Counted from the first letter of the stretch, positions 10,069 to 20,411 are shown. The stretch is DNA of 64,000 bases from Paraburkholderia solitsugae (GCF_013177695.1 NZ_WOEY01000002.1:42060-106059), one strand, 5' to 3'. Numbers and translations are program-made. Notes: generated from the letters alone by a model not told the origin.

Positions 10069-11286
10069 ATGACCCGCCCGCAAACACCACAGACGACCCA
10101 TCGGATCGCACTGCTGTTCAACGCGAACAAGGTGTACGACCGCGAGATCATCACCGGCATCGGCAATTACCTGCTGTCGACGCGCGTGGCATGGGATCTC
10201 TTCCTCGAAGAAGATTTCCGCTGCCGGTTGACAGGTATCGAGCGCTTCGACGGCGACGGCATCATCGCGGATTTCGACGATCCCGCTGTGGGCGAAGCGC
10301 TGCGCGATTGTCCGTTGCCGGTGGTGGCGGTCGGTTCATCGTTCGAAGACCCGGCGCACTACCCCCCGGACTTACCCTATATCGCGACCGACAACGCCAA
10401 GCTCGTTTCGCTTGCTTACACGCATCTGATCGGCGCAGGTCTCGAACACTTCGCGTTGTATAGCCTTCCTCAGGCGCAAGAGAATCGCTGGGCGCAGCAA
10501 CGTGAGTTGGCATTCGCTCACCTGCGCAGCGCGGACGGCCATAGCGCCGAGCAGATCGGCACAGAGATCTATCGCGGCCTGTCGACCAGCGCGCCATCGT
10601 GGAATCAGGCAACCGAGCAACTCACCGCGTGGCTCAGCCAATTGCCGAAGCCTGTCGGCATCATCGCCGTCACCGACGCCCGCGCGCGGCACCTGCTGCA
10701 GGCCTGTTTGATTGCAGGTATTCCAGTACCCGAAGAGGTGGCGATCATCGGTATCGACAACGATCCGCTCACGCGGACGTTGACCCGCATTCCGCTTTCC
10801 TCCGTGATTCAGGGCACCGAAGAGATGGGCCGCACCGCCGCTCACTTGCTGCACCAGATGCTGCACGGTGCTCGCTTTCCGGGGCGGCGCATTCTCGTGC
10901 CGCCCGTTGGCATCAATGTGCTCGAATCGACGAAACACCAGCCGCTCGCGAGTCCGTATGTGATGCGCGCGCGGCACTTCATCCGCCAGTACGCGTGCCA
11001 GGGCATTCGAACCGAACAGGTTGCCGATTATGTGGGCGTGTCGCGTTCGTCGCTCGAAGAGTACTTCCGGCGCGAACGGCAATGCACCGTGCATCAGGAA
11101 ATCCTGCGCCATAAACTCGATGTCGCAAAAGCGCTGCTTGCGAAGCGCGATGCGTCGAGCGCCGAGGTGGCGATCCGTTGCGGCTTCACGTCGCTGCAAT
11201 ACATGTACGCGGTATTTCGCCGTGAACTCGGCTGTACACCACGCGAATACCAGGACCGTGTGAATTCGACGGCAGCACCGGGCTGA
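10069..11286 (+). CDS. xylR: Xylose operon activator XylR (AraC family with sugar-binding domain)
   Basis: 405 residues from ATG 10069 (MTRPQTPQTTHRIALLFNANKVYDREIITGIGNYL), close in length and N-terminus to E. coli XylR; an upstream in-frame extension to 9874 is Arg/Pro-rich and lacks similarity. Residues about 12-290 form a LacI/periplasmic-binding-like sensor ('VAIIGIDNDPLTR'). Residues about 300-400 are an AraC HTH pair ('VADYVGVSRSSLEEYFRRE', 'VAIRCGFTSLQYMYAVFRRELGCTPREYQ'). It should sense xylose and activate xylAFGH. It is divergent from xylA and followed after 33 bp by galM. Confidence 0.93.
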   Translation: MTRPQTPQTTHRIALLFNANKVYDREIITGIGNYLLSTRVAWDLFLEEDFRCRLTGIERFDGDGIIADFDDPAVGEALRDCPLPVVAVGSSFEDPAHYPPDLPYIATDNAKLVSLAYTHLIGAGLEHFALYSLPQAQENRWAQQRELAFAHLRSADGHSAEQIGTEIYRGLSTSAPSWNQATEQLTAWLSQLPKPVGIIAVTDARARHLLQACLIAGIPVPEEVAIIGIDNDPLTRTLTRIPLSSVIQGTEEMGRTAAHLLHQMLHGARFPGRRILVPPVGINVLESTKHQPLASPYVMRARHFIRQYACQGIRTEQVADYVGVSRSSLEEYFRRERQCTVHQEILRHKLDVAKALLAKRDASSAEVAIRCGFTSLQYMYAVFRRELGCTPREYQDRVNSTAAPG

Positions 11287-11319
11287 GCATGCCTTTCATC
11301 TTCTATCTCCACCGACGAC

Positions 11320-12405
11320 ATGATCAGCATTGCACCTCTTTCTTCTGAACCATGGGGCACCCTGCCCGGCGGCGATCCAGTGCGGCTCTTCACGCTGCGC
11401 AATGCGCACGGCATGAAAGTCGCCATCAGCGACCTGGGCGCGACACTGGTCTCGTGGCACGCGCCAGACCGCACGGGTCGTCTTGGCGACATCCTGCTCG
11501 GCCACGACACGCCCGCCGAGTATGTTGCGGCCACCACCTACATGGGCGGATTGATCGGCCGGTGGGCAAACCGCATTGCCGATGCGCGCTTCACGCTCGA
11601 CGGCATTGAGTACACACTCGATCGCAACGAAGGCGAGAATTTACTGCATGGCGGCACGCAGGGTTTTCACCGCGCGCTGTGGGATGTGAGCGAAGACAAC
11701 GGCGCGTTGGTCATGCGTCTCGAATCACCCGAAGGCGACGCCGGTTTTCCAGGCAACGTCACGGTGCAAGTGCGCTACACGCTCCAGGACGACGGCACGT
11801 TGACGATCGCCTATGAAGCGATCACCGACGCAGCGACACCGCTCAATCTGACGAGCCATCCCTACTTCAACCTGACGGGTCGGCGGGATAGCGACATTCG
11901 CGGACATGTGCTGTCGATCGATGCTGACCGGTTCTTCGAAGTCGATGCGTCGATGATTCCTTGCGAGCTTGCCGAAGTGGCGGGCAATGCGTTCGACTTC
12001 CGGCAGAGCGCGCCGATCGGCGCGCGGCTCGATTGGCCGCATGCGCAGCTTGCGAGGGCCGGTGGCTTCGATCACTGCTACGTGCTGCGTGACGCGCCGG
12101 ATGCCACGATGGCCGGACGCGGGCCGCAGGTGCGCCCGGTGGCGTGCGCGTACGACCCCGGCAGCGGACGCGAGCTCACTGTCTCGACCGATCAGCACGG
12201 CCTACAGTTCTACACGGGCAATTCGCTGAATGGCGACACGGGACGCGGCGGCATCGCCTACGCGCCGCACGCCGGACTGTGTCTCGAAGCGGGCGGCTTT
12301 CCGAACCAGGTCAATATGGGTGAGCAGGAGCAGGTTATCGTGCGGCCCGGCAACGCATACCGGCAGGTGACGGCGTATCGAGTCGGTGTACGTTCTGGAG
12401 TCTGA
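11320..12405 (+). CDS. galM: Aldose 1-epimerase (galactose mutarotase)
   Basis: 361 residues, beta-sandwich GalM family. Family motifs are 'GRWANRIADARFTLDG', 'NLLHGGTQGFHRALWD' (active-site His), 'NLTSHPYFNLTG' (second His) and 'LCLEAGGFPNQVN' (catalytic Glu). It interconverts alpha and beta anomers of free aldoses; next to xylR it probably serves xylose, letting XylA use its preferred anomer. It follows xylR in the same direction by 33 bp, so it may be cotranscribed with the regulator. Confidence 0.93.
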   Translation: MISIAPLSSEPWGTLPGGDPVRLFTLRNAHGMKVAISDLGATLVSWHAPDRTGRLGDILLGHDTPAEYVAATTYMGGLIGRWANRIADARFTLDGIEYTLDRNEGENLLHGGTQGFHRALWDVSEDNGALVMRLESPEGDAGFPGNVTVQVRYTLQDDGTLTIAYEAITDAATPLNLTSHPYFNLTGRRDSDIRGHVLSIDADRFFEVDASMIPCELAEVAGNAFDFRQSAPIGARLDWPHAQLARAGGFDHCYVLRDAPDATMAGRGPQVRPVACAYDPGSGRELTVSTDQHGLQFYTGNSLNGDTGRGGIAYAPHAGLCLEAGGFPNQVNMGEQEQVIVRPGNAYRQVTAYRVGVRSGV

Positions 12406-12579
12406 AACAATCGGTCATATCTTACGAAGAGCATTACATAACGCCGACTTATCGTTTGCTGCAAGACTGAATTACCCGTTTAGGGGTTTGCCCTGGACCA
12501 CCCGCTTCCTAGAATCCCTCCATAGGTCGCCGAACACATGTTGCGGCGCCGGATAAAACCATTCCCGGAGGGACGCATC

Positions 12580-12894
12580 ATGAAATCACTGATCAAAGCA
12601 GTCGCACTGGTCATAGCCATCGCAGCCCCAGTGGCTTCATTTGCACAGTCCGAACAACCGTTGACGCGCGCGGAGGTGAGGGCGCAACTGATCCAGATTG
12701 AGCAGGCTGGCTACAACCCCGCTGTGGCAACTGACTCTACCTACCCCGCCGACATTCAGGCCGCTGAAGCGCGCGTAGCCGCACAGCATGACACCACTGG
12801 CTACGGTTCTTCGGCCAACGGGTCGTCGCAAACCGGCACTACCGCACCGGTCGCGAATCCTGCTCAACCCATGCCGATGGACAACAGTCAGTAA
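12580..12894 (+). CDS. DUF4148 small secreted protein
   Basis: 104 residues from ATG 12580, with a cggaggg ribosome site. The signal peptide is MKSLIKAVALVIAIAAPVASFAQ, followed by 'LTRAEVRAQLIQIEQAGYNPAVATDSTYPADIQAAEARVAAQ', the hallmark of the DUF4148 family that is numerous in Burkholderiales. The C-terminal third is a Ser/Thr/Pro-rich disordered tail. Function unknown; it stands alone with a terminator behind it. Confidence 0.9.
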   Translation: MKSLIKAVALVIAIAAPVASFAQSEQPLTRAEVRAQLIQIEQAGYNPAVATDSTYPADIQAAEARVAAQHDTTGYGSSANGSSQTGTTAPVANPAQPMPMDNSQ

Positions 12895-12927
12895 AAACGC
12901 TGTTGCTGTCTGTCATTGCGCAATTGG

Positions 12928-12959
12928 ATGCGAGCCATGCTTGAAGCATGCGCTCGCAT
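12928..12959 (+). terminator. Hairpin after DUF4148 gene
   Basis: ATGCGAGC-CATGC-ttgaa-GCATG-c-GCTCGCAT folds into a 13-bp stem with a single bulged C, starting 34 bases after the stop codon. No strong T-run follows, so the termination mode is uncertain. Confidence 0.6.
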
Positions 12960-13644
12960 TGATGCGTTTCACTATGCAAGCCAATGACGGCACCGTGTAA
13001 GAAAATCCTTTGACGAAAATAATGGCTCATATATCCTAGGGCGGCAGTTTGGTGGTTCTCGCAGTGCGGTCGGTCTGCATCAGCGAGGACTTCTACTCAA
13101 CGTCGCTTCGGGTTCCATCGTGAAAGTCCGTGGTCCATTGGTGAGATATCAGCCTGGTCGGGAAAGAACTTTCCTGTCCGGCTGTTCGAACGCTCATCAG
13201 GGGAGCAACTGCGCTTCGCCATCCCGCCCCCTGTCCATCGATACCGTGTTGTCGCGGCGCTCCGTCCGTCGGCACAACGTCATTGCAGCCCCCACAGCCA
13301 TTGGGGTGCGAACTGACGAAATCGCGTCGCTTCTGCCCTAGCCCCCCTCTCATTTTGCGAGCATGTATTGCATGTGGTTGAGCCGCTTATTTAGCGGTCG
13401 AACGCCTGCAATGCGTTTGTCCGTCCGCGCTTTGCAAGTTGTCTTGCTAGCGTTGGCCGGCTTATAGCGCTCGCCCATCTACGTCCCATTTAGCTCTGCT
13501 GTGCGCTTGCGCCGCGGCAGGCGGCGTCGCGTCCTTTTTACGTCCGCATTCGTGCGTGACATACGGACGTGCGGGTCGTCACGCTCGTGCATCTGTGCCT
13601 GCGCTGCGGCGAAAACTGAAGATAGAAGTCAAGGAGATAGTCGA
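12960..13644. other. Long intergenic region before the PotF-like gene
   Basis: About 685 bases without a recognisable gene. A possible sigma-70 promoter (TTGACG at 13010-13015 and TATCCT at 13032-13037, 16 bp apart) lies near its start. Either it drives a very long leader or an unannotated RNA, or it is chance. Short open frames in the middle give no familiar product. Confidence 0.4.
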
Positions 13645-14763
13645 ATGAAAATCCGTCCTGCCAAGCTTCTCTCGCTCACCGGCACGATGCTGTGCTCGCT
13701 GACTGTGCTAACCGCCATGAACGCTGCACGCGCAGCGGACACCACGATCAACGTCTATAACTGGTCGGACTACATCGCCAAAGACACGATTTCGGGCTTC
13801 GAAAAGCAATCCGGCATCACCGTGAAATACGACAGTTACGATAGCGACGACACGCTGCAGGCCAAACTGCTTGCGGGCAGCTCCGGATATGACATCGTTG
13901 TGCCCACATCGAGTTATATGGCGCGCCAGATCGAAGCCGGTGTGTATCAGAAGATCGACAAATCGAAAATGCCGAACCTCGCTAATCTCGATCCGGGTTT
14001 GATGAAGCTGATTGCCGATGCGGACCCCGGCAATCAATACGGCGTGCCCTGGGCGTGGGGTACGGATGGTGTCGGCTATAACGTTCAGGCCGTGACGAAA
14101 GCGCTGGGCGCGGATGCGCCTGTCGATAGCTGGTCGCTGGTGTTCGACCCGGCGAATCTCTCGAAGCTGAAAAGCTGCGGCGTGTCTTTCCTCGATGCAG
14201 CCGCGGATGTTTTCCCGGCCGCGCTTCAGTACATGCACAAGGACCCTAACAGCACCAATCCCGGCGACTACCAGGCCGCCTATGAAATGTTGAAGAAAGT
14301 GCGGCCGTATATCACGCAGTTCAATTCTTCTGGCTATATCAACGATCTGGCGAACAACGATATCTGCGTGGCGTTGGGCTATTCGGGCGACGTGGGGATC
14401 GCACGACGACGCGCAGCGGAAGCGAAGCGTTCGTATGAAGTGCGTTTCTCGAACATCAAGGACGCTGGCCTGCTTTGGATGGACGTGATGGCGATTCCGA
14501 AAGATGCCCCGCATCCGGAAGCGGCGATGAAGTGGATGAACTACATCGAAGATCCGAAGGTGAGTGCGGCGATTACTAACGAAGTGTTCTATCCGACCGC
14601 GAATCGGGCGGCTCGGCAGTTTGTGATGCCGGCGATTGAGCAGGATGCGAATGTTTATCCGCCTGAGGCTGTGCTGAACAAGATGACGTTGATGCGGCCG
14701 CAGCCCGCGCCGATCATGCGGCTTGAGAACCGGCTGTGGGCGCAGTTGAAGTCGGGGAGTTGA
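13645..14763 (+). CDS. Polyamine-type ABC transporter substrate-binding protein (PotF-like)
   Basis: 372 residues from ATG 13645 (aaggag site 9 bases upstream). The signal peptide is MKIRPAKLLSLTGTMLCSLTVLTAMNAARA and the mature protein starts 'DTTINVYNWSDYIAKDTISGFEKQSGI', typical of PotD/PotF spermidine/putrescine binders; 'VPWAWGTDGVGYN' and 'ICVALGYSGDVGIARRRA' are further family signatures. It would bind polyamines in the periplasm, but no permease or ATPase genes adjoin it, so it is an orphan binding protein here. A terminator and a cupin gene follow. Confidence 0.92.
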   Translation: MKIRPAKLLSLTGTMLCSLTVLTAMNAARAADTTINVYNWSDYIAKDTISGFEKQSGITVKYDSYDSDDTLQAKLLAGSSGYDIVVPTSSYMARQIEAGVYQKIDKSKMPNLANLDPGLMKLIADADPGNQYGVPWAWGTDGVGYNVQAVTKALGADAPVDSWSLVFDPANLSKLKSCGVSFLDAAADVFPAALQYMHKDPNSTNPGDYQAAYEMLKKVRPYITQFNSSGYINDLANNDICVALGYSGDVGIARRRAAEAKRSYEVRFSNIKDAGLLWMDVMAIPKDAPHPEAAMKWMNYIEDPKVSAAITNEVFYPTANRAARQFVMPAIEQDANVYPPEAVLNKMTLMRPQPAPIMRLENRLWAQLKSGS

Positions 14764-14815
14764 TTTGTAGTTTAGTTTTAATGTTGTTGGGTGGCTTCAG
14801 GTGAGTCCTTTCGAG

Positions 14816-14854
14816 CGTAGCGCATGCAGTGGGTGTGTGCGCTACGTCCTTTTT
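14816..14854 (+). terminator. Intrinsic terminator after PotF-like gene
   Basis: CGTAGCGCA / TGCGCTACG, a 9-bp perfect stem with a 13-base loop, followed by tcctttttg. It lies between the PotF-like and cupin genes, so the two may be separate transcripts. Confidence 0.7.
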
Positions 14855-14893
14855 GAAGCTTTGATTTTTAACTCTGTTTGTATTCGAGCCATT

Positions 14894-15256
14894 ATGAGTA
14901 TCTTGAACATCGTAGATTTCTCGCAGCCTGCCAAAGAAAGTGTTGAGTACATGCCGAAGGCGGAAGCCGTGCTTGCCGGCGATCCTTTGCAAGCGGTGCA
15001 CACGCACTTTTCCAGTCCGTGTGGACAGCTCGCGGCTGGGGTTTGGGAGGGAGCTCGCGGTCGATGGACGGTTAACTTCACCGAGAGTGAGTATTGCGAG
15101 ATTCTTGAGGGCGTGTCCGTGATTCGGGATGCGGATGGGACCGCGAAGACGGTGCGGGCCGGGGATCGGTTTCTGATTCCGGCGGGGTTTAAGGGAACGT
15201 GGGAAGTGGTTGAGCCATGTAAGAAGATTTTTGTTTCGGTGGAATTCAAGGGGTAG
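14894..15256 (+). CDS. Cupin-domain protein (DUF861/cupin_3)
   Basis: 120 residues from ATG 14894. It is a single beta-barrel cupin: 'AAGVWEGARGRWTVNFTESEYCEILEGVSVIRDADG' followed by 'VRAGDRFLIPAGFKGTWEVVEPCKKIFVSVEF'. The EYCEILEG/PAGFKGTWE pattern is that of cupin_3, related to ureidoglycine aminohydrolase and to small proteins near polyamine and amino-acid genes. The exact reaction is unknown. The aligned orientation after the PotF-like gene suggests a polyamine context, but a terminator separates them. Confidence 0.85.
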   Translation: MSILNIVDFSQPAKESVEYMPKAEAVLAGDPLQAVHTHFSSPCGQLAAGVWEGARGRWTVNFTESEYCEILEGVSVIRDADGTAKTVRAGDRFLIPAGFKGTWEVVEPCKKIFVSVEFKG

Positions 15257-15355
15257 GTTGCGGCGGTAGTGCGTTTGCGGTGATCAAGCCCGTGAGGCGC
15301 ATCATCGACCTGCCAACGCATGGTGCGCCAAAGCGCGACTCGGACCGCCGCGCCT

Positions 15356-16423
15356 TCAGGCGCCATCGCTGTCGCCATCGATTCGTGCCATCGGCAGCGC
15401 AGCGCCACGGTGCCTGCCCCGGTAACGCGCATGCGGTGCACCGCATGCGCGGGTAAAGAATCGTGTGAACGCGGTCGTCGACGCGAAGCCGACACGTTCG
15501 CTGATCTCGCTGATCGGCATCGGCGTGTGTGCGAGCAGTGTCCTCGCTTCGTCGATACGCGTCTGCGTCAGCACTTCGCTGAACGTTTTCCGTTCGGCCG
15601 CCAGCTTTCGTTGCAACGTCCAGCGCGTCAGCGCGAGCCGTTCACAGACGAGCGCCTGGAGGCTTTTCGACTCGATCGCATCCGCATGTTCGCGAAGCAC
15701 ATCGCGCAGACACCGCTTGACCGTGGGGGAAAACTGCCCCTGCTCGCGGATGCGCTGCAGCATGTCATGCGCGGCATGTAAGTGGATCTTCGAGAGCGGC
15801 GCATTGTAGACCTCGAACGCACGATCCAGTGCCGATGACTGCAGCACCATACGATTCCGCGTCTGATCGAGTTGGACCCTCCCGCCGAATGCGTCGCCCA
15901 GCGCTAGTGCCGCGCCCATCCGTGCGTCGGTGATACCTGCTTCACGCACACGCAGTCGCGCATCGTAAAGCCTTGCGACACTCGCGAGCAGCGCGAAATT
16001 GCCCAGCGCGCTCGAGGCACTTCGTCCGTCACCCTCTAGTACATACTCGAACGCGACTTCATCGCCTTGCTCGTGCATGACGAGCCAGTCAACATTGCCG
16101 ATCAGATCGCGGTACGCGACATATTTACGTAATGCATCGCGCAGCGTCGGGCTATTGCAGACGACGCCCGCGAGCTCTGGAAAAGCCAATAGATAGAGCA
16201 ACACATCACCCTCGGGTGGGGCGCCACGCGACATGCAGGTTTCCGCCAGCTTGAGCATCACGACGTGCTTGTCGCCAGAGACACGCGCATCCGATGCAGC
16301 AATATCGGCTTCGTCGATGCCGATATTGCGAATGATCTTTGCTCGATCGAGACCCTGACGCTCCGCTGCGTCGAGCATCAGCCGATAGAGCCGTCCTGAT
16401 ACGGATTTCTGGCGCAAATCCAC
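15356..16423 (-). CDS. AraC-family transcriptional regulator
   Basis: 355 residues: an N-terminal arabinose-binding-like domain (AraC_binding_2/OruR-type, 'LYRLMLDAAERQGLDRAKIIRNIGID') and a C-terminal HTH_18 region from about 250 ('ERLALTRWTLQRKLAAERKTFSEVLTQTRIDEARTLL', 'PISEISERVGFASTTAFTRFFTRACGAPHARYR'). It is divergent from the broken GH3 gene across 170 bp and convergent with the cupin gene. Ligand and target are unknown. Confidence 0.9.
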   Translation of the reverse strand: MDLRQKSVSGRLYRLMLDAAERQGLDRAKIIRNIGIDEADIAASDARVSGDKHVVMLKLAETCMSRGAPPEGDVLLYLLAFPELAGVVCNSPTLRDALRKYVAYRDLIGNVDWLVMHEQGDEVAFEYVLEGDGRSASSALGNFALLASVARLYDARLRVREAGITDARMGAALALGDAFGGRVQLDQTRNRMVLQSSALDRAFEVYNAPLSKIHLHAAHDMLQRIREQGQFSPTVKRCLRDVLREHADAIESKSLQALVCERLALTRWTLQRKLAAERKTFSEVLTQTRIDEARTLLAHTPMPISEISERVGFASTTAFTRFFTRACGAPHARYRGRHRGAALPMARIDGDSDGA

Positions 16424-16592
16424 ACTGCCTCCTTTGATTGAACCCTGTCTGCGGGTTTTCCTGAGCCGCCATCGGTCAATCGCTGCACCCGTCGGTCAAG
16501 CGCGTTCTGGGCGCATCCCTAGAATTTCTTACGGCGCGTTTCAGTCACGCGAAGTATGAATCACATCACACAGAACGACAAAACGGAGCGAG

Positions 16593-18870
16593 ATGATGAG
16601 AATGAAGTTGGCGATTCCCTTTGCGGCAACCGCATCGGGACCGGTCGGTGCGGCGTCGCGCTAGTAGTCACTGCCTGTGGCAATGGCAGCGACATCAATT
16701 CCGACCCCGCACCGACCGGTCCCGATGCGATTGCCGATTCGCGAGCCGCCGCCCTCGTCGCGCAGATGACGACGGCCGAAAAGATCCAGCTCGTCCACGG
16801 CGTGGGCATACCGAACGCCGGACTCGGCGGTCCGTATCCAGCCGGCGTCAACGGGGCCGGCTATATCCCTGGCATTTCGCGACTCGGCATTCCAGGCCTT
16901 GCAATGGCCGACTCGGCCGGCGGGGTCAATGTCGCCAACTCGAATGCGACCGCCCTGCCGGCACCGGTGGCGCTCGCTGCGAGCTGGGACCCCACGCTGG
17001 CCAATGCGTATGGAGCCCGCATCGCCACCGAGCTGCGCGTACTCGGCTATGGCGAAGGCCTTGGCGGCGGCGTCAATCTCACGCGCGAGCCGCGCGATGG
17101 CCGCACCTTCGAGTACATGGGCGAAGACCCCGTCCTGACCGGCACGATGAGCGCCGCGCGCACGATCGGTACACAGGCGCAAAAGGTCATTGCGACCATC
17201 AAGCACTACGCGATGAACGATCAGGAAACGAACCGGATGACGAGCAACTCGGTCGTCGACGAACGCACGATGCGCGAGACCGAACTGCTGGCGTTCGAAC
17301 TCGGCGTCACCCAAGGTACGCCAGGCAACGTGATGTGTTCGTACAACCTCGTGAACGGCGTATATGCATGCGAAAACCCGTATCTGCTGACCTCGGTTCT
17401 CAAGAACGAGTGGGGATTCAAAGGCGTGGTTCAGTCCGACTGGACCGCAACCCATAGTACGGTCGCGTCGGCACTGGCCGGTCTGGATGAAGAAGAGCCC
17501 GGTGATATCGGCGGCGGCGCGTCGATTCCTGGCTTTACGATCACGTCGTACTTCAACACAGCGCTCGCGAACGCCGTCAGCGCCGGCAGCGTGCCGATGT
17601 CACGACTCAACGACATGGTTCAGCGCAAGCTTCGCACGATGATTCGCTGGGGCGTGTTCGATTCGCCGCCGACAACGGGTGGAACCGTCGATCAGAGCGC
17701 GGGCAACGCGCTTGCGCTGCAGGTCGCGCAGCAATCGTCGGTGTTGCTCAAGAACGCCGTGGCAAGCGGCGATACGCAACCTGTGCTGCCGCTGAGCGCA
17801 GCGGGGCTCTCGTCGATTGTCGTGATCGGCGGTCATGCCGATGCCGGCGTACTCTCGGGTGGCGGTTCGGGCGCCGTGCCGGCCGCCGCGGGCAACGCGG
17901 TATCCGGCTGCGTGTCGGCATCCCCTCTGCTGAGCACCTGCGCGACGTGGTACAAGTCTGCCCCCTGGTTGCGATCGAGGCCAAGGCCCCCAATGCGACC
18001 GTGACGTTTCTTGACGGCACGAACGCGACGGCTGCGGCGACTGCCGCCGCAAAGGCGGACGTGGCGATCATCTTTGCAACGCAATGGGAAAGCGAGGGTA
18101 CGGATCTGGCGAGCCTGAGCCTGCCAAGCAACACGACCGACAGCTTTAACCAGAGCTACGATCAGAACGCGCTGATTACCGCGGTCGCGGCGCAAGCCAA
18201 GCGCGTGATTGTCGTGCTCGAGAACGGCAGCCCGGTCCTGATGCCTTGGCTCGGCAACGTGCACGGCGTGCTCGAATCGTGGTATCCGGGCGTCCAGGGC
18301 GGACAGGCGATTGCCGATCTGCTATTCGGTGACGTGAACCCGTCTGGCAAATTACCGATCACATTCCCGGTACAAGACTCCGACCTTCCACAGCAAACGA
18401 TCTCGGCAACCGATACCACCGTCACCTATAGCGAAGGGTTATTGATGGGTTATCGCTGGTACGACGGCAAGCAGATCGCGCCGTTGTTTCCGTTCGGGTA
18501 CGGCTTGTCCTATACGAACTATGCCTACTCGGGACTCAACGCACAGGCGGATGCCAGCGGCAATGTGACCGTGACCTTTACCGTCAGGAACACCGGCTCG
18601 CGTGCAGGCTCGGAAATCGCCGAAGTCTATGCCGCGCTGCCGAGCGGCCTGGGCGAACCGCCCAAACGCCTCGTCGGCTGGCAAAAGGTCGCACTGCAAC
18701 CGGGGCAGTCTCAGCAAGTCAGCGTATCAATTGCGCCGAAACTGCTGTCGACGTGGGACGCCACCAACCACGTCTGGAAGCTTAACAACGGCGCGTATCA
18801 GCTCATCGCGGGGGCGTCTTCACGCGACCCTAACGCGTTGACCGCCTCGGTCACAATCGCGGGGCATTGA
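16593..18870 (+). pseudogene. GH3 beta-glucosidase with two apparent frameshifts
   Basis: An ATG at 16593 with a ggag site opens MMRMKLAIPFAATA, a signal peptide that runs into TAG at 16662. A second frame continues as 'ALVVTACGNGSD' (lipobox-like) and the GH3 N-terminal domain, with the nucleophile in 'VVQSDWTATHS'. It stops at 18004. The C-terminal domain resumes in a third frame ('LVAIEAKAPNATVTFLDGT', then 'FPFGYGLSYTNY' and a fibronectin-III-like tail) to 18870. Both breaks need a -1 shift, so each is explained by one missing base; the second lies in the run gccccctgg near 17962. Intact, it would be a secreted beta-glucosidase/xylosidase of about 750 residues. Two sequencing errors or real decay are both possible. 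Confidence 0.82.
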
Positions 18871-18877
18871 CCGCACT

Positions 18878-18921
18878 GCTCAGGCCGCCGTGGGTCGCTT
18901 GAATAGCCTGGCGGCCTGAGC
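18878..18921. terminator. Hairpin between GH3 and dehalogenase-like genes
   Basis: GCTCAGGCCGCC and its exact complement GGCGGCCTGAGC form a 12-bp stem around a 20-base loop, between convergent genes. It is probably a bidirectional 3'-end structure. Confidence 0.65.
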
Positions 18922-18988
18922 AAGCTGCGTCGTTCGAGCGGATCAAGCCCAGCCGAGGGAAACCTGGGAAGGCCCCATCTTCTTGAGA

Positions 18989-19687
18989 TCAGTGCTGCTT
19001 CGACGCCGCAGCGCGCCCATCGAATAGCGACAGCAACTCGTCAAGACCTCCCAGTTGCCAGTCCGGTGTCTGACCCATTTCTTCGAAGACGCTGCCGCTA
19101 CGATTGATCCAGCATGTCGGAAAACCGAAATAGCGCGCCCCCGTTGCATCCCATGCATTCGACGACACGAACAGTATCGATGCTCGAGTGACCCCGAAGG
19201 CCTCCTCTGCAAGCATGTAGGCGCGATCGTCCGGTTTGTACACACGGACCGGGTCGACGCTAAGCAGATGGTCGAATTCGCTGCGAAGCCCGGAGTTCCC
19301 CACCACGGCGCCGATCGAATGCGGCGAACCGTTCGACAGTACCGCGAGCTTCAGTCCGCGCCGATGCAATTCACGCAGCGCATCGGGCACTTCGGGGAAC
19401 GGCTGCAGGCGCAGGTAGGCGTCGCAGAGCGACCTGCAGCCTTCGCCATCGAGATCGAGCCGAAGGTGCCGGCAAGTAAAGCGCAATGCGTCTTCGGTCG
19501 CCTGCTCGAATGTGACATAACGGTTCATCAGGCTTCGCAGCCACGTGTATTCGAGCTGCTTCTGTCTCCAGATGGTGCTGATTTCACGTCCGCGCCCCGG
19601 GAATTGCTCATCGCATCGGGCAACCACTGAATGGACGTCGTACAGGGTGCCGTACAAATCGAACGCAATCGCCTCGATGTGCTCCAT
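18989..19687 (-). CDS. HAD-superfamily type II haloacid dehalogenase-like enzyme
   Basis: 232 residues from ATG 19687 (ggaggcg ribosome site). L-2-haloacid dehalogenase motifs are in order: nucleophile Asp in '[10 protein letters not shown]', '[10 protein letters not shown]', 'LAVLSNGSP', Lys in '[11 protein letters not shown]' and '[25 protein letters not shown]'. These enzymes hydrolyse 2-halo-carboxylic acids to 2-hydroxy acids. The CGNR regulator gene lies directly upstream in the same direction (54-bp gap), so it is probably cotranscribed. True substrate unknown. Confidence 0.88.
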   Translation of the reverse strand: MEHIEAIAFDLYGTLYDVHSVVARCDEQFPGRGREISTIWRQKQLEYTWLRSLMNRYVTFEQATEDALRFTCRHLRLDLDGEGCRSLCDAYLRLQPFPEVPDALRELHRRGLKLAVLSNGSPHSIGAVVGNSGLRSEFDHLLSVDPVRVYKPDDRAYMLAEEAFGVTRASILFVSSNAWDATGARYFGFPTCWINRSGSVFEEMGQTPDWQLGGLDELLSLFDGRAAASKQH

Positions 19688-19741
19688 ATCACGCCTCCAA
19701 AAAAGATGCCAGCACAATGCCGGATTCCTGCCGACGTCACC

Positions 19742-20395
19742 TCAGCTGTTTTCCTGTTCCTTGAGCCGCGCCCGGTGAGCCGCAACCTTCGCGCGGTTAC
19801 CGCAAATCGCCATGCTGCACCATCGGCGCGCGTGACCCCGTGTGTGATCGGCAAACATCAACGTGCATCGGGGACCTTCACATGCCTTCACGTGCGTGAA
19901 GTCCTCGTCACACACCAGTCTCGCCAACGCCTCGGCGATGGGCATCAACAATGACTCCGCCGACTTCCACCGTCGATTCGCGCGGAACTCAAAGGGCGAC
20001 ACGCCGCCCGTGACATCGGCGACGATTTCTCCATATCCATCGTCCCGCTCGAGCAGCTGATTGAGGGGTGCGAGCTCACGCAAATTCCTGGCGGTCAGCG
20101 GCCGCCCCTTCCGCTTCTGGACAAACTCCCTGAACCACTCGCGCAGCGCGCGAGCCTGCGCCGCAACGGCATCGAGCTCAGCCCGTGTGGATTGCGAGCG
20201 CAGCGCCGCGAGCGCGGCGGGCGGCACCATGCCAGCCTGTTCCAACCAGGCCAGGAACCCCTCTCCATCGCTGATCCAGTCGACTTCTTCATCCACGGGG
20301 GTTGCAACCGAGTTCAGGAAATCGAGGCCCGGCGCATCGGCTACGAATATCGCAGGAATCTGACGGTAGTCCATTTTCTTGTGATGAATGTGCAA
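19742..20395 (-). CDS. CGNR zinc-finger/ABATE-domain regulator
   Basis: 217 residues. The N-terminal ABATE domain ('LDFLNSVATPVDEEVDWISDGEGFLAWLEQAG') is a presumed ligand sensor. The C-terminal CGNR zinc finger has Cys at 'KACEGPRCTLMFADHTRGHARRWCSMAICGNRAKVAAHRAR', with CGNR present exactly. Proteins of this kind are believed to be stress or metabolite-responsive DNA binders. It is divergent from the alpha/beta hydrolase gene; the gap holds four GTTAC-type half sites. A start at the second Met (MDYRQIP, 8 codons in) is equally possible. Confidence 0.9.
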   Translation of the reverse strand: MHIHHKKMDYRQIPAIFVADAPGLDFLNSVATPVDEEVDWISDGEGFLAWLEQAGMVPPAALAALRSQSTRAELDAVAAQARALREWFREFVQKRKGRPLTARNLRELAPLNQLLERDDGYGEIVADVTGGVSPFEFRANRRWKSAESLLMPIAEALARLVCDEDFTHVKACEGPRCTLMFADHTRGHARRWCSMAICGNRAKVAAHRARLKEQENS

Positions 20396-20411
20396 TGACG
20401 ATGGTCACATC

